A DNA stretch of 5,958 nt from Gammaproteobacteria bacterium (GTDB lineage: Bacteria > Pseudomonadota > Gammaproteobacteria > Magnimaribacterales > Magnimaribacteraceae), in NCBI GenBank assembly GCA_012965075.1, contig DTSY01000145.1, forward strand, positions 1 to 5,958. The letters are read 5' to 3'. The translations under genes were made by a program, and so were the position numbers. Every line of letters begins with the position of its first letter. Positions within the stretch are counted from its first letter, which is position 1. The notes beneath the pieces are model-generated. The model ran no database searches and was not told the origin of the DNA. It was given only the letters and a program-made list of their open reading frames with translations. Of the stretch, positions 1 through 5,893 are shown piece after piece.

Positions 1-193
1 ACTTATCTTTAAGTTCTAATTCTTTTGCAACCGACACACCATCCTTTGTTACAGTAGGTGCACCGAAAGACTTATCTAGAATTACGTTTCTTCCTTTGGG
101 TCCAAGGGTCACTCTTACTGCATCCGATAAGATATTAACACCTGCTAACATGCTTTGACGGGCTGCTTCACCAAATTTAACTTCTTTTGCCAT
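1..193 (-). CDS. groEL: Chaperonin GroEL, N-terminal 64 residues (3' part beyond window)
   Basis: This is the 60-kDa chaperonin subunit, which forms the double-ring ATP-driven folding chamber in the cytoplasm and is capped by GroES. Only the N-terminus is present, as the gene runs off the left edge. It begins MAKEVKFGEAAR and contains the equatorial-domain nucleotide-binding stretch TLGPKGRN (residues 29-36) and KDGVSVA (residues 50-56), where the Asp corresponds to the catalytic D52 of the E. coli protein. These motifs are seen directly and are diagnostic of the family. The ATG at 193-191 has an AGAGG ribosome site about 7 bases ahead. It lies 20 bp downstream of groES on the same strand, the standard groESL operon, so it is probably transcribed from the groES promoter. 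Identity is secure; whether the rest of the gene is intact cannot be seen. Confidence 0.98.
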   Translation of the reverse strand, partial: MAKEVKFGEAARQSMLAGVNILSDAVRVTLGPKGRNVILDKSFGAPTVTKDGVSVAKELELKDK

Positions 194-213
194 TTTTAAC
201 CTCTTTTAAATAA

Positions 214-507
214 TTATTTCTTGAGAATACCAAGAATATCGTTTTCATTAAGAACCACTAGCTCTTCACTATCTACTTTGACAGTATTGCTGCCAGCGTA
301 CTCACCAAATACAACCATATCGCCAGCTTTCACTGCAATAGCTTGAATTTCTCCCTTATCATTAGTTTTTCCAGGACCTACTGCTAACACTTCACCTGTA
401 GAAGGTTTTTCTGCTGCAGAACCAGGAAGGACAATACCGCCTTCACTAGTTTCTTCTTCATCGGTGCGTCTAACTAAGACGCGATCTCCTAAAGGTACAA
501 ATTTCAT
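214..507 (-). CDS. groES: Co-chaperonin GroES
   Basis: GroES is the 10-kDa co-chaperonin; seven copies form the lid that closes the GroEL folding chamber. The protein is 97 residues, the normal length. It shows the N-terminal strand with PLGDRVLVRR (residues 5-14), the mobile loop around residues 16-33 including the hydrophobic IVL tripeptide (25-27) that docks on the GroEL apical domain, and the core segment TGEVLAVGPG. The C-terminus NDILGILKK is typical. The ATG at 507-505 has a GGAG ribosome site 8 bases upstream. groEL follows after 20 bp, so the two are one operon. The 142-bp gap ahead of it holds a sigma-32-like promoter and a possible hairpin in the leader. No CIRCE (HrcA) operator is visible, consistent with sigma-32 rather than HrcA control. 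Confidence 0.99.
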   Translation of the reverse strand: MKFVPLGDRVLVRRTDEEETSEGGIVLPGSAAEKPSTGEVLAVGPGKTNDKGEIQAIAVKAGDMVVFGEYAGSNTVKVDSEELVVLNENDILGILKK

Positions 508-541
508 CTGTTTATCTCCATTTAATAATAAACACTACGTT

Positions 542-572
542 AAAAAGGCCGCCATTCTAATCTAGAAAAGCC
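542..572 (-). terminator. Possible weak hairpin with T-run in the groES leader
   Basis: Read on the minus strand, TTCTA-GAT-TAGAA can fold into a five-pair stem with a three-base loop. Flanking GGC and GCC could extend it across an uneven internal loop, and TTTTT follows directly. This resembles a weak intrinsic terminator. It could end transcripts from fxsA, or, since it lies downstream of the proposed groES promoter, act as an attenuator or a structured leader. The stem is short and A/T-rich, so chance is a serious alternative. Confidence 0.22.
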
Positions 573-606
573 AAACGTCAATCTCATTGAAGCCTCTTTG
601 CAATAA

Positions 607-634
607 ATTTGGGGATAAATTCTGAATTTGCAAG
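607..634 (-). promoter_or_regulatory. Sigma-32-like heat-shock promoter for groES-groEL
   Basis: On the minus strand CTTGCA (634-629) is followed after 14 bases by CCCCAAAT (614-607). The sigma-32 pattern is CTTGAA, 13-14 bases, then CCCCATNT, so this matches five of six bases in the -35 box and keeps the diagnostic CCCC of the -10 box at a proper spacing. Transcription would start near 600, leaving a leader of about 90 bases before the groES ATG. A second CTTGAA lies at 642-637 but is 22 bases from CCCC, too far to pair with it. The match is seen; its function is inferred from the known heat-shock control of groE in gammaproteobacteria. Confidence 0.65.
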
Positions 635-649
635 CTTTCAAGCCAAATT

Positions 650-1075
650 TTATTCATCTTTCTTATATTCACCTTCAATCCATTCACCTTTAATTTCTTC
701 TTTTTGTTGAGAAAAGCCTGAAACATTAAAAAAACTCGATGCCACTTTGGATATGAGAAAGCGTCTAGTAAAAGGAATTAAACATATGAACCCGATGAAA
801 TCAGTAACAAATCCAGGGGTGAGCAATAAAGCCCCTCCCACGGCTAAGAAAATCCCAGTAACTATCTCCTCGGCAGGTAACTCAGACTGCATTAATTTAT
901 TTCTAGCATTGAGCAAGGTCTGAAAGCCTTGTTGACGAAGAAGAAATAGACCCATCATTGCTGTTAAAAGAACTAACGCTATTGTGTTAAAAGCTCCGAT
1001 CAAGGTACCAACCTGTATAAGGAAGTACATTTCTAAAATGGGTAAAACAATAAAAGTAGGTAAGAAATATTTCAT
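650..1075 (-). CDS. fxsA: FxsA family inner-membrane protein
   Basis: FxsA is a small cytoplasmic-membrane protein. In E. coli its overproduction relieves the exclusion of phage T7 by the F plasmid; its normal biochemical role is not established. The 141-residue protein has the family pattern: an N-terminal hydrophobic segment with PILEMYFLIQVGTLIGA (about residues 12-28), a second membrane segment ending LLRQQG, the loop ELPAEEIVTG, then the highly conserved LLLTPGFVTD motif with G-F-I repeats (about 83-100), and a charged C-terminal tail ending in GEYKKDE. Three to four membrane segments are likely. The ATG at 1075 has AAGAGA five bases ahead. It sits directly upstream of groES on the same strand, as is common in gammaproteobacteria, and carries its own sigma-32-like promoter, so stress induction together with the chaperonin is plausible. 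Confidence 0.95.
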   Translation of the reverse strand: MKYFLPTFIVLPILEMYFLIQVGTLIGAFNTIALVLLTAMMGLFLLRQQGFQTLLNARNKLMQSELPAEEIVTGIFLAVGGALLLTPGFVTDFIGFICLIPFTRRFLISKVASSFFNVSGFSQQKEEIKGEWIEGEYKKDE

Positions 1076-1095
1076 TTAAATCTCTTAACTAAAAA

Positions 1096-1122
1096 TATTG
1101 GGGTAAAAAGCAAATAAACAAG
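1096..1122 (-). promoter_or_regulatory. Sigma-32-like promoter for fxsA
   Basis: On the minus strand CTTGTT (1122-1117) is followed after 13 bases by CCCCAATA (1103-1096), giving the CTTG...CCCC signature of heat-shock promoters with the spacing of the E. coli groE promoter. Transcription would begin near 1090, about 15 bases ahead of the fxsA ATG and just behind the AAGAGA ribosome site's upstream side. It occupies the short gap after the ampG stop. The surrounding sequence is T-rich, so a sigma-70 reading (TTGTTT with an AT-rich -10) cannot be excluded. Confidence 0.5.
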
Positions 1123-1126
1123 TGAT

Positions 1127-2428
1127 CTAACTTGAAGAAAAAATGAGTTTTTTCTTCCAGACAATATAGGAAAGCACTATTGCTGGTATTCCTAAAGCAC
1201 AAGCAATTAAAAAGAAATCGTGATAACCAAACTCATTGACTACAAAGCCTGATGAACCACCAAGTATTCTAGAGGGAACAGTTCCTAAAAGTACCAATAA
1301 AGCATATTGAGTAGCTGTAAAGCTAGGTGAGACTACTCTAGATATAAAAGTTATAGCTACAGTTCCAACATAACCCTGTGTGAAATTATCCATTCCTATA
1401 ACCGCCCAAAGAAATTGGAGTTCATTGGTTGGATCTAGATCAGTACCTAAATAATTTAAATACACAAAAGGTAAATTAGTTAATGCGGTGAGTAGGGCAC
1501 CATAAAAGATATTAATTTCAAGCCCGAAACGATGTACCAACAAACCTCCTGCAAAAACCCCAATTATTGTGACAGCCGTTCCAAAGAAATTTGTTACTAA
1601 TGCCACTTCGATTTCAGTAAAACCCATCTCTCTATAGAAAGGCATGGCCATAGGACCCAAAAACATATCGCTTAAGCGATAAAAGAATATGAGCAAAAGC
1701 AATAATCCAACTTCTGTTTTGTATCGATCGTACAGGTCCACAACAGGGTCAACAAAAGAGTCTTTAAGCCACCTTCCTGGGTGAGAAAAGACCGAAATAT
1801 ATGGTCGAACTATTCTTTCTGGTTCAGGCATTTTAAAAAATATAAAAACAGATAAAATTAAGAAAACTAAAGCAACTATAAGGTAAGCATTGCTGTATCC
1901 AATCGTGCCGCCTAAGATAAAACCAACTACTTGCGCGAACCATACACCCCCTACTCGCCAACCTAATTGATAGTTCGCAGCTGCTTGACCTAATTCTTCT
2001 TTCTCAACTAATTCTATTCTTAATGCGTCTATGCAAATGTCCTGAGTAGCTGAAAAAAAGGCCAAAGCAAAAACACAAATAACCAAAAGCTCAAGATTCT
2101 GCTTAGGGTCATTCATTCCAATGGCGATCAAAAAAATAAAAGATAAGAATTGTGCCACCACTAGCCAGCTTTTTCTTTGCCCAATTCTTTTTAGAAAAGG
2201 TAATTGAATTCTATCTACTAAAGGAGCCCAAACTGCTTTAAACGCATAGGTTAAAAAGACAAGTGATAGCAATCCTATTGAAGCTCTATCAACACCTGAC
2301 TTAGAAAGCCAAAAACTTAAGGGATCAAGAATCATTCCATAAGGAATACCCGCCAAAAGTCCTAGTAATACAATAAGTAGTAGATTTGGCTTTAAGTAAG
2401 CCTTAAGAGAGATAGCCCAAGCATTCAT
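1127..2428 (-). CDS. ampG: AmpG-type muropeptide permease (major facilitator superfamily)
   Basis: AmpG imports GlcNAc-1,6-anhydroMurNAc-peptides, released from the wall by lytic transglycosylases, across the inner membrane for recycling. The chosen start gives 433 residues with about 12 hydrophobic segments, shorter than E. coli AmpG (491). Family features seen include LLGLLAGIPYG (about 21-31), the first-half motif FKAVWAPLVDR (63-73), GQRKSWL after the second segment, and ATQDICIDALR (127-137) with its paired Asp residues. The start MNAWAISLK at 2428 has AGAGA five bases ahead and lies one base after the yajQ stop (TGA-A-ATG), implying translational coupling. An in-frame ATG at 2467 would overlap yajQ by 38 bases, has no better ribosome site and is less likely. 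ampD elsewhere in the window acts on the imported substrate. The substrate is inferred from the family; a related member with another cargo is possible. Confidence 0.88.
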   Translation of the reverse strand: MNAWAISLKAYLKPNLLLIVLLGLLAGIPYGMILDPLSFWLSKSGVDRASIGLLSLVFLTYAFKAVWAPLVDRIQLPFLKRIGQRKSWLVVAQFLSFIFLIAIGMNDPKQNLELLVICVFALAFFSATQDICIDALRIELVEKEELGQAAANYQLGWRVGGVWFAQVVGFILGGTIGYSNAYLIVALVFLILSVFIFFKMPEPERIVRPYISVFSHPGRWLKDSFVDPVVDLYDRYKTEVGLLLLLIFFYRLSDMFLGPMAMPFYREMGFTEIEVALVTNFFGTAVTIIGVFAGGLLVHRFGLEINIFYGALLTALTNLPFVYLNYLGTDLDPTNELQFLWAVIGMDNFTQGYVGTVAITFISRVVSPSFTATQYALLVLLGTVPSRILGGSSGFVVNEFGYHDFFLIACALGIPAIVLSYIVWKKKLIFSSS

Positions 2429-2429
2429 T

Positions 2430-2912
2430 TCAGTCTCTAAAATTCTCAAATTGCAGAGGAAGATCAAAACTGGCTTCTTTCAACATTTCTATAACCTGTT
2501 GTAAGTCATCCCTTTTTTTACCATTCACTCTAATGCTATCGCCTTGCACTGAAGCCTGCACTTTGACTTTTGATGATTTAATCATTTGCGTAATCTTCTT
2601 AGCTATTTCTTGATCAATGCCTTCTTTTAACAATATTTCTTGCTTTGCACTCCCAGTTGATACTTCTATGCTTTCAATCTTCAAGCTTTTAAGGTCGACT
2701 CCTCTTTTGGCCAGAGATTCTTTAAGTATGGGGAGCATCTGGTGTAACTGGAATTCTTCTTGAGAAGAAAGAGTTACCTTACCTTCACTTAAATCAAATC
2801 TTGCGCCTGTCCCTTTAAAGTCAAATCTATTCTCAATAACTCTATTAGCCTGATCTACGCCATTCGTTACTTCATGGGCATTTAATTCAGATTTAATATC
2901 AAAAGATGGCAT
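2430..2912 (-). CDS. yajQ: YajQ family nucleotide-binding protein
   Basis: YajQ-family proteins (UPF0234) are small cytoplasmic proteins with two ferredoxin-like folds. Members have been reported to bind nucleic acids or nucleotides, and a Xanthomonas homologue binds cyclic di-GMP, but the cellular role is not settled. The 160-residue protein is full length and carries the hallmarks: MPSFDIKSE at the start, RFDFKGT (about 29-35), the Q-x-L-P-I-L-K-E helix, IAKKITQMIKSSKVKVQA (about 103-120), the QGDSIRVNGKKRDDLQ segment (about 123-138), and the C-terminal FENFRD. The ATG at 2912 has an ideal AAGGAGT ribosome site five bases ahead. It is the first gene of a coupled pair with ampG and has a sigma-70-type promoter just upstream, in the divergent gap facing the receptor gene. 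Confidence 0.98.
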   Translation of the reverse strand: MPSFDIKSELNAHEVTNGVDQANRVIENRFDFKGTGARFDLSEGKVTLSSQEEFQLHQMLPILKESLAKRGVDLKSLKIESIEVSTGSAKQEILLKEGIDQEIAKKITQMIKSSKVKVQASVQGDSIRVNGKKRDDLQQVIEMLKEASFDLPLQFENFRD

Positions 2913-2954
2913 TTTTTACTCCTTAACTGATAATAAGTGTCCATTGACCCAGAA

Positions 2955-2983
2955 ATTATATTAAAAAGATAGCTTTCTGTTAT
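2955..2983 (-). promoter_or_regulatory. Sigma-70-type promoter for yajQ-ampG
   Basis: On the minus strand ATAACA (2983-2978, four of six matches to TTGACA) is followed after exactly 17 bases by a perfect TATAAT (2960-2955). Transcription would start near 2948, about 35 bases ahead of the yajQ ATG. The site lies in the 83-bp gap shared with the divergent receptor gene. For the plus strand only TTGACC (2944-2949) and TATATT (2957-2962) are seen, too close together to form one promoter, so no plus-strand promoter is called. The gap is too short for a B12 riboswitch. Confidence 0.6.
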
Positions 2984-2995
2984 CTAACAACATTT

Positions 2996-4792
2996 ATGAA
3001 AACGAAGCTTGTAATTATCTTAAGCTGCTTGGTAGTCTTAACTTTAAGTGCTGAAGAGGAAAAAATTGAAGAGATTGTAAGCATAGGTTCAAAAATTCCT
3101 CAAAAAAAGATAGAAGTGAATTCCACCATTGATATTATTGATAAAAAAGATCTGAAAAGGCTTGCCCCTAAAGACTTTATTAGCATTCTCAGTAATTACT
3201 TAGGAATAGATACCAGCAGTAACGGGGGTTTAGGTCAGTATTCTTCGTTATTTCTAAGGGGCTCTAATAGCAACCACACTTTAGTAAAAGTAAATGGAGT
3301 GAAAATCAATCCTTACACCGCTGGAGGAGCCGCGATAAATAATATAGATCCCAGTTTAATATCTCGTATCGAAATAGGATCAGGCCCTTTTTCATCAACT
3401 CATGGATCGGAAGCTATAGGAGGTGTGATAAATATCTCAACTGTTCCTGATCAACAGGATTCATTATTACAACTGTCAATAACTAGAGGGACAGATAACT
3501 ATAAAAAAGAAAACTTTCAGAAAAATTGGACTAAAAAAGATAAATCATTAAATGTTTTTCTTCTGAAAACCAAATCAGAAGGTTTCCCCAGCCTACTTAG
3601 TTCTTCAATTAACAACGGTTACAAAAATAAAAGCTTAGGAGGATCCTTTGATTCTAAGAAAGATCAAGCAAAAATTAATATCTCTACATGGTTATCTAAA
3701 GGACAAACTGAATACTTAGATTTCCAATCAAATCCATTATCTTATAATTATGAAACCTCAGCCCATTCCTTTAGCTACCTCTTTGAACACAAAGATCCCT
3801 TCTTAGTTTCTCTAAATTTAAGTGCCGCCAAAGATTTAATTGATCAGAATCAACTCAATGATTTAGATCAAAAAGATAAAACAGAAACAGACAGCCTAAA
3901 TTTTGAGTTAATGCTTTCCAGCCCTTCTGATAACGATTTCGCCTATGCTGTAATTTATGTTCAAGAAAAGCAAAAAGTAAATTATTCTAGTTTTGGAACT
4001 CATTTTCAAAAAAATACAAAGACGACTTCTTTCTTGACTGAGAGCAAATTAAAAATAAAAACAAATTTGGTTAGAGTTAAGCTACGACTTTCAAATCATG
4101 ATTTATATGGCTCTCATAAATCTTGGAATATAGGCTATAAAAAAGACCTAAATCCTTTCTGGTCAGTAAGATTTAATAGTGGTTCTGCTTTCAGATCACC
4201 TAATAGTTCAGAGTTATACGGTTATGGTTCAAACATCAACCTGCATCCTGAGATTTCTAAAAGTGAAGAATTTGCAATGGAAAAAACAAGTGATGATTCT
4301 ATTTTTAGCATAGTCGCCTTCAACAATAATATTAAGAATCTTATTAATTTTGATTTTCAAGAAAATACCCTAAAGAACATAGAACACAGTACTACTAAAG
4401 GTTTTGAAATTAGATATCTATGGGAAGATAAGCCTATCAATGGAAGACTCTTATTTAGATACCAGGATCCTAAAGATGATGCTGGCTTACAACTTCTGAG
4501 AAGATCAAAGAAGTCTTTAAGTCTTAATATTTATAGAGATCTTAGCTTTGGAACTTTAAATCTTAATCTATCTGCCTTTGATAAAAGAAGAGATTTTGGT
4601 GATATACCTCTTCCTAAATATCATCTACTGCACTTAACTTTCTTAAAGGAAATACTAAACCAAATAAGCATTTCATTAAAAGTAGAGAATATTTTAAATA
4701 AAGAATATTTTACTGCTTCAGGATTCAATGGCTATTATCAAAACCAGGGAAGATCTTTGTGGTTAAATGCCACTTACGGAATTCAACAATAA
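2996..4792 (+). CDS. btuB: BtuB-like TonB-dependent outer-membrane receptor (probable vitamin B12 receptor)
   Basis: This is a ligand-gated outer-membrane channel that uses the TonB-ExbBD energy link to bring a scarce substrate, probably a corrinoid, into the periplasm. The 598-residue protein has a signal peptide (about 1-19, cleavage after LSA), a TonB-box-like EEIVSIGS (25-32), and a plug domain (about 40-150) that closely follows E. coli BtuB: NGGLGQYSSLFLRGSNSNH (76-94), VNGVKIN (99-105), and GSEAIGGVINIST (137-149). The rest is the beta barrel, with the C-terminal NILNKEYFT segment typical of these receptors. It ends TYGIQQ rather than on the usual terminal aromatic residue. The ATG at 2996 is fixed by the signal peptide, though no clear ribosome site precedes it. 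The adenosyltransferase gene two bases downstream supports cobalamin as the ligand. Another corrinoid or a metal chelate remains possible from sequence alone. Confidence 0.88.
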   Translation: MKTKLVIILSCLVVLTLSAEEEKIEEIVSIGSKIPQKKIEVNSTIDIIDKKDLKRLAPKDFISILSNYLGIDTSSNGGLGQYSSLFLRGSNSNHTLVKVNGVKINPYTAGGAAINNIDPSLISRIEIGSGPFSSTHGSEAIGGVINISTVPDQQDSLLQLSITRGTDNYKKENFQKNWTKKDKSLNVFLLKTKSEGFPSLLSSSINNGYKNKSLGGSFDSKKDQAKINISTWLSKGQTEYLDFQSNPLSYNYETSAHSFSYLFEHKDPFLVSLNLSAAKDLIDQNQLNDLDQKDKTETDSLNFELMLSSPSDNDFAYAVIYVQEKQKVNYSSFGTHFQKNTKTTSFLTESKLKIKTNLVRVKLRLSNHDLYGSHKSWNIGYKKDLNPFWSVRFNSGSAFRSPNSSELYGYGSNINLHPEISKSEEFAMEKTSDDSIFSIVAFNNNIKNLINFDFQENTLKNIEHSTTKGFEIRYLWEDKPINGRLLFRYQDPKDDAGLQLLRRSKKSLSLNIYRDLSFGTLNLNLSAFDKRRDFGDIPLPKYHLLHLTFLKEILNQISISLKVENILNKEYFTASGFNGYYQNQGRSLWLNATYGIQQ

Positions 4793-4794
4793 TA

Positions 4795-5337
4795 ATGGCT
4801 AAGAGAATTACAAAAGTTACCACAAAAAGAGGGGACGATGGCACAACTGGAATGGGAGATGGCACAAGAGTTACAAAATCAAATCTCTTAATTAAGGCCA
4901 TCGGAGATTTAGATGAACTTAATTCTTGGATAGGACTGCTTTGTTCCCTAGAAGGACTTAAAGAAAACAAGGAATACTTACAAAATATTCAGAACCGTCT
5001 TTTTGATATTGGTGGCATCTTGACCACGAAATCAAAAATTCCCTTAAATAAAATACACTTGCACAAACTGGAAACTGAAACCGAAAAATTAAATACCGGT
5101 CTTCCAGATCTAGAGAACTTTATACTTCCCGGAGGAAGCAAAAGGTCTTCTGTCATTCACATCGCTAGAACCGTATGCAGGCGAGCCGAAAGATCATTAA
5201 TAGATGCAAATGCGTCTGAAAAAATGGAGAAAAGCTGTTTGATCTATATAAATAGACTCTCAGACTTCTTATTTGTTTTGGCTAGAAGAATGAATTTAGA
5301 TTCTGGAATAGAAGAAGTGCTCTGGATCCAAGAGTAA
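4795..5337 (+). CDS. pduO: ATP:cob(I)alamin adenosyltransferase, PduO type
   Basis: The enzyme transfers the adenosyl group of ATP to cob(I)alamin, giving adenosylcobalamin, in the cytoplasm. With the start at 4795 it is 180 residues, normal for the single-domain PduO/MMAB family. Seen motifs are the N-terminal ATP-binding stretch TKRGDDGTTGMGDGTRV (10-26), GDLDELNSWIGLL (37-49), the signature RTVCRRAER (125-133), and NRLSDFLFVLAR (153-164). All key blocks are intact. The start MAKRITKV is preferred because family members begin just ahead of TKxGDxG; an in-frame ATG at 4759 lies inside the receptor gene. The upstream gene stops at 4792, giving TAATAATG, and no good ribosome site is seen (GGA lies 14 bases off), so translation probably depends on reinitiation from the receptor gene. 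Together they form a cobalamin uptake-and-activation pair. There is no sign of a fused GlcG-like PduO C-terminal domain. Confidence 0.95.
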   Translation: MAKRITKVTTKRGDDGTTGMGDGTRVTKSNLLIKAIGDLDELNSWIGLLCSLEGLKENKEYLQNIQNRLFDIGGILTTKSKIPLNKIHLHKLETETEKLNTGLPDLENFILPGGSKRSSVIHIARTVCRRAERSLIDANASEKMEKSCLIYINRLSDFLFVLARRMNLDSGIEEVLWIQE

Positions 5338-5883
5338 TTAAGCTAACGAATTCCTATATCTACTCCAATCGAAAGACTCCCCGGGGTCTGTTTTCCTGCT
5401 AGGAGCAATATCACAGTGTCCAACTATTCTTTCACTAGTTATTTCTGAATAGGTTTTTATTAGACACCTAGTTAAATCTATTAAAGATGAGTATTGTTCA
5501 TCAGAGTATGGTTCCGTGTCGGTCCCTTCAAGCTCTATGCCAATTGAAAAGTCATTGCACTCTTTTTGTCCCTCAAATTCTGATGCTCCGGCGTGCCAAG
5601 CTTTCTTACTAAAGTCTACAAATTGGATCAAATCGCCCTTTCTGTTTATAAACAAATGGCTAGAGACTTGGAGATTTACTATTTCCTCGAAAAAGGGATG
5701 TGTAGAAGAATCTAATTTATTCTGAAAAAAATCCACAACGTAAGGACCCCCAAATTCACCGGGAGGAAGGCTTATATTGTGAATAACTAGGAGGGTGGGT
5801 TCCACTCCTTCCGTTCTCTCAGAGAAATTTGGAGATTCTATAAATTCGGCTTGATCCACCAGATGATTGGTTATTGTAAACAA
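5338..5883 (-). CDS. ampD: 1,6-anhydro-N-acetylmuramyl-L-alanine amidase AmpD
   Basis: AmpD is the cytoplasmic zinc amidase that cuts the bond between anhydroMurNAc and L-Ala in imported muropeptides, feeding wall recycling and, in species with AmpR/AmpC, keeping beta-lactamase uninduced. The 181-residue protein matches E. coli AmpD along its whole length. Zinc ligands are H35 (in VIHNISLPPGEFGGP), H156 (GHCDIAP) and D166 (KTDPG); the catalytic Glu is E117 (IGIELEG) and the catalytic Lys is K164, equivalent to H34, H154, D164, E116 and K162 in E. coli. The start is TTG at 5883, supported by AGGAG five bases ahead; no in-frame ATG occurs anywhere near the N-terminus. It converges on the adenosyltransferase gene with no intervening base. 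No ampR, ampC or ampE is visible here. Confidence 0.97.
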   Translation of the reverse strand: MFTITNHLVDQAEFIESPNFSERTEGVEPTLLVIHNISLPPGEFGGPYVVDFFQNKLDSSTHPFFEEIVNLQVSSHLFINRKGDLIQFVDFSKKAWHAGASEFEGQKECNDFSIGIELEGTDTEPYSDEQYSSLIDLTRCLIKTYSEITSERIVGHCDIAPSRKTDPGESFDWSRYRNSLA

Positions 5884-5888
5884 TGAAA

Positions 5889-5893
5889 CTCCT
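5889..5893 (-). promoter_or_regulatory. Ribosome binding site fixing the TTG start of ampD
   Basis: AGGAG on the minus strand lies five bases ahead of the TTG at 5883-5881. It decides the ampD start because there is no in-frame ATG. Its first two bases overlap the last two bases of the TAG stop of the possible upstream reading frame, a layout that favours translational coupling. Confidence 0.75.

Noticed and set aside
508..649. CIRCE operator (HrcA site) ahead of groES
   Set aside because: No TTAGCACTC / GAGTGCTAA inverted repeat is present on either strand of the gap.
2944..2962. Plus-strand promoter for the receptor gene from TTGACC and TATATT
   Set aside because: The two boxes are only seven bases apart, and TTGACC has no good -10 at 16-18 bases.
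2913..2995. Cobalamin riboswitch ahead of the BtuB-like gene
   Set aside because: The gap is only 83 bp and lacks the B12-box and the long folded core; the class needs about 200 bases.
4725..4970. Minus-strand open frame of 81 codons across the receptor/adenosyltransferase junction
   Set aside because: It lies antisense to two well-identified genes, resembles no family I know, and is explained by the codon pattern of the real frames.
5516..5725. Plus-strand open frame of 69 codons inside ampD
   Set aside because: It is fully antisense to the conserved ampD coding region, has no recognisable motif and no convincing ribosome site.
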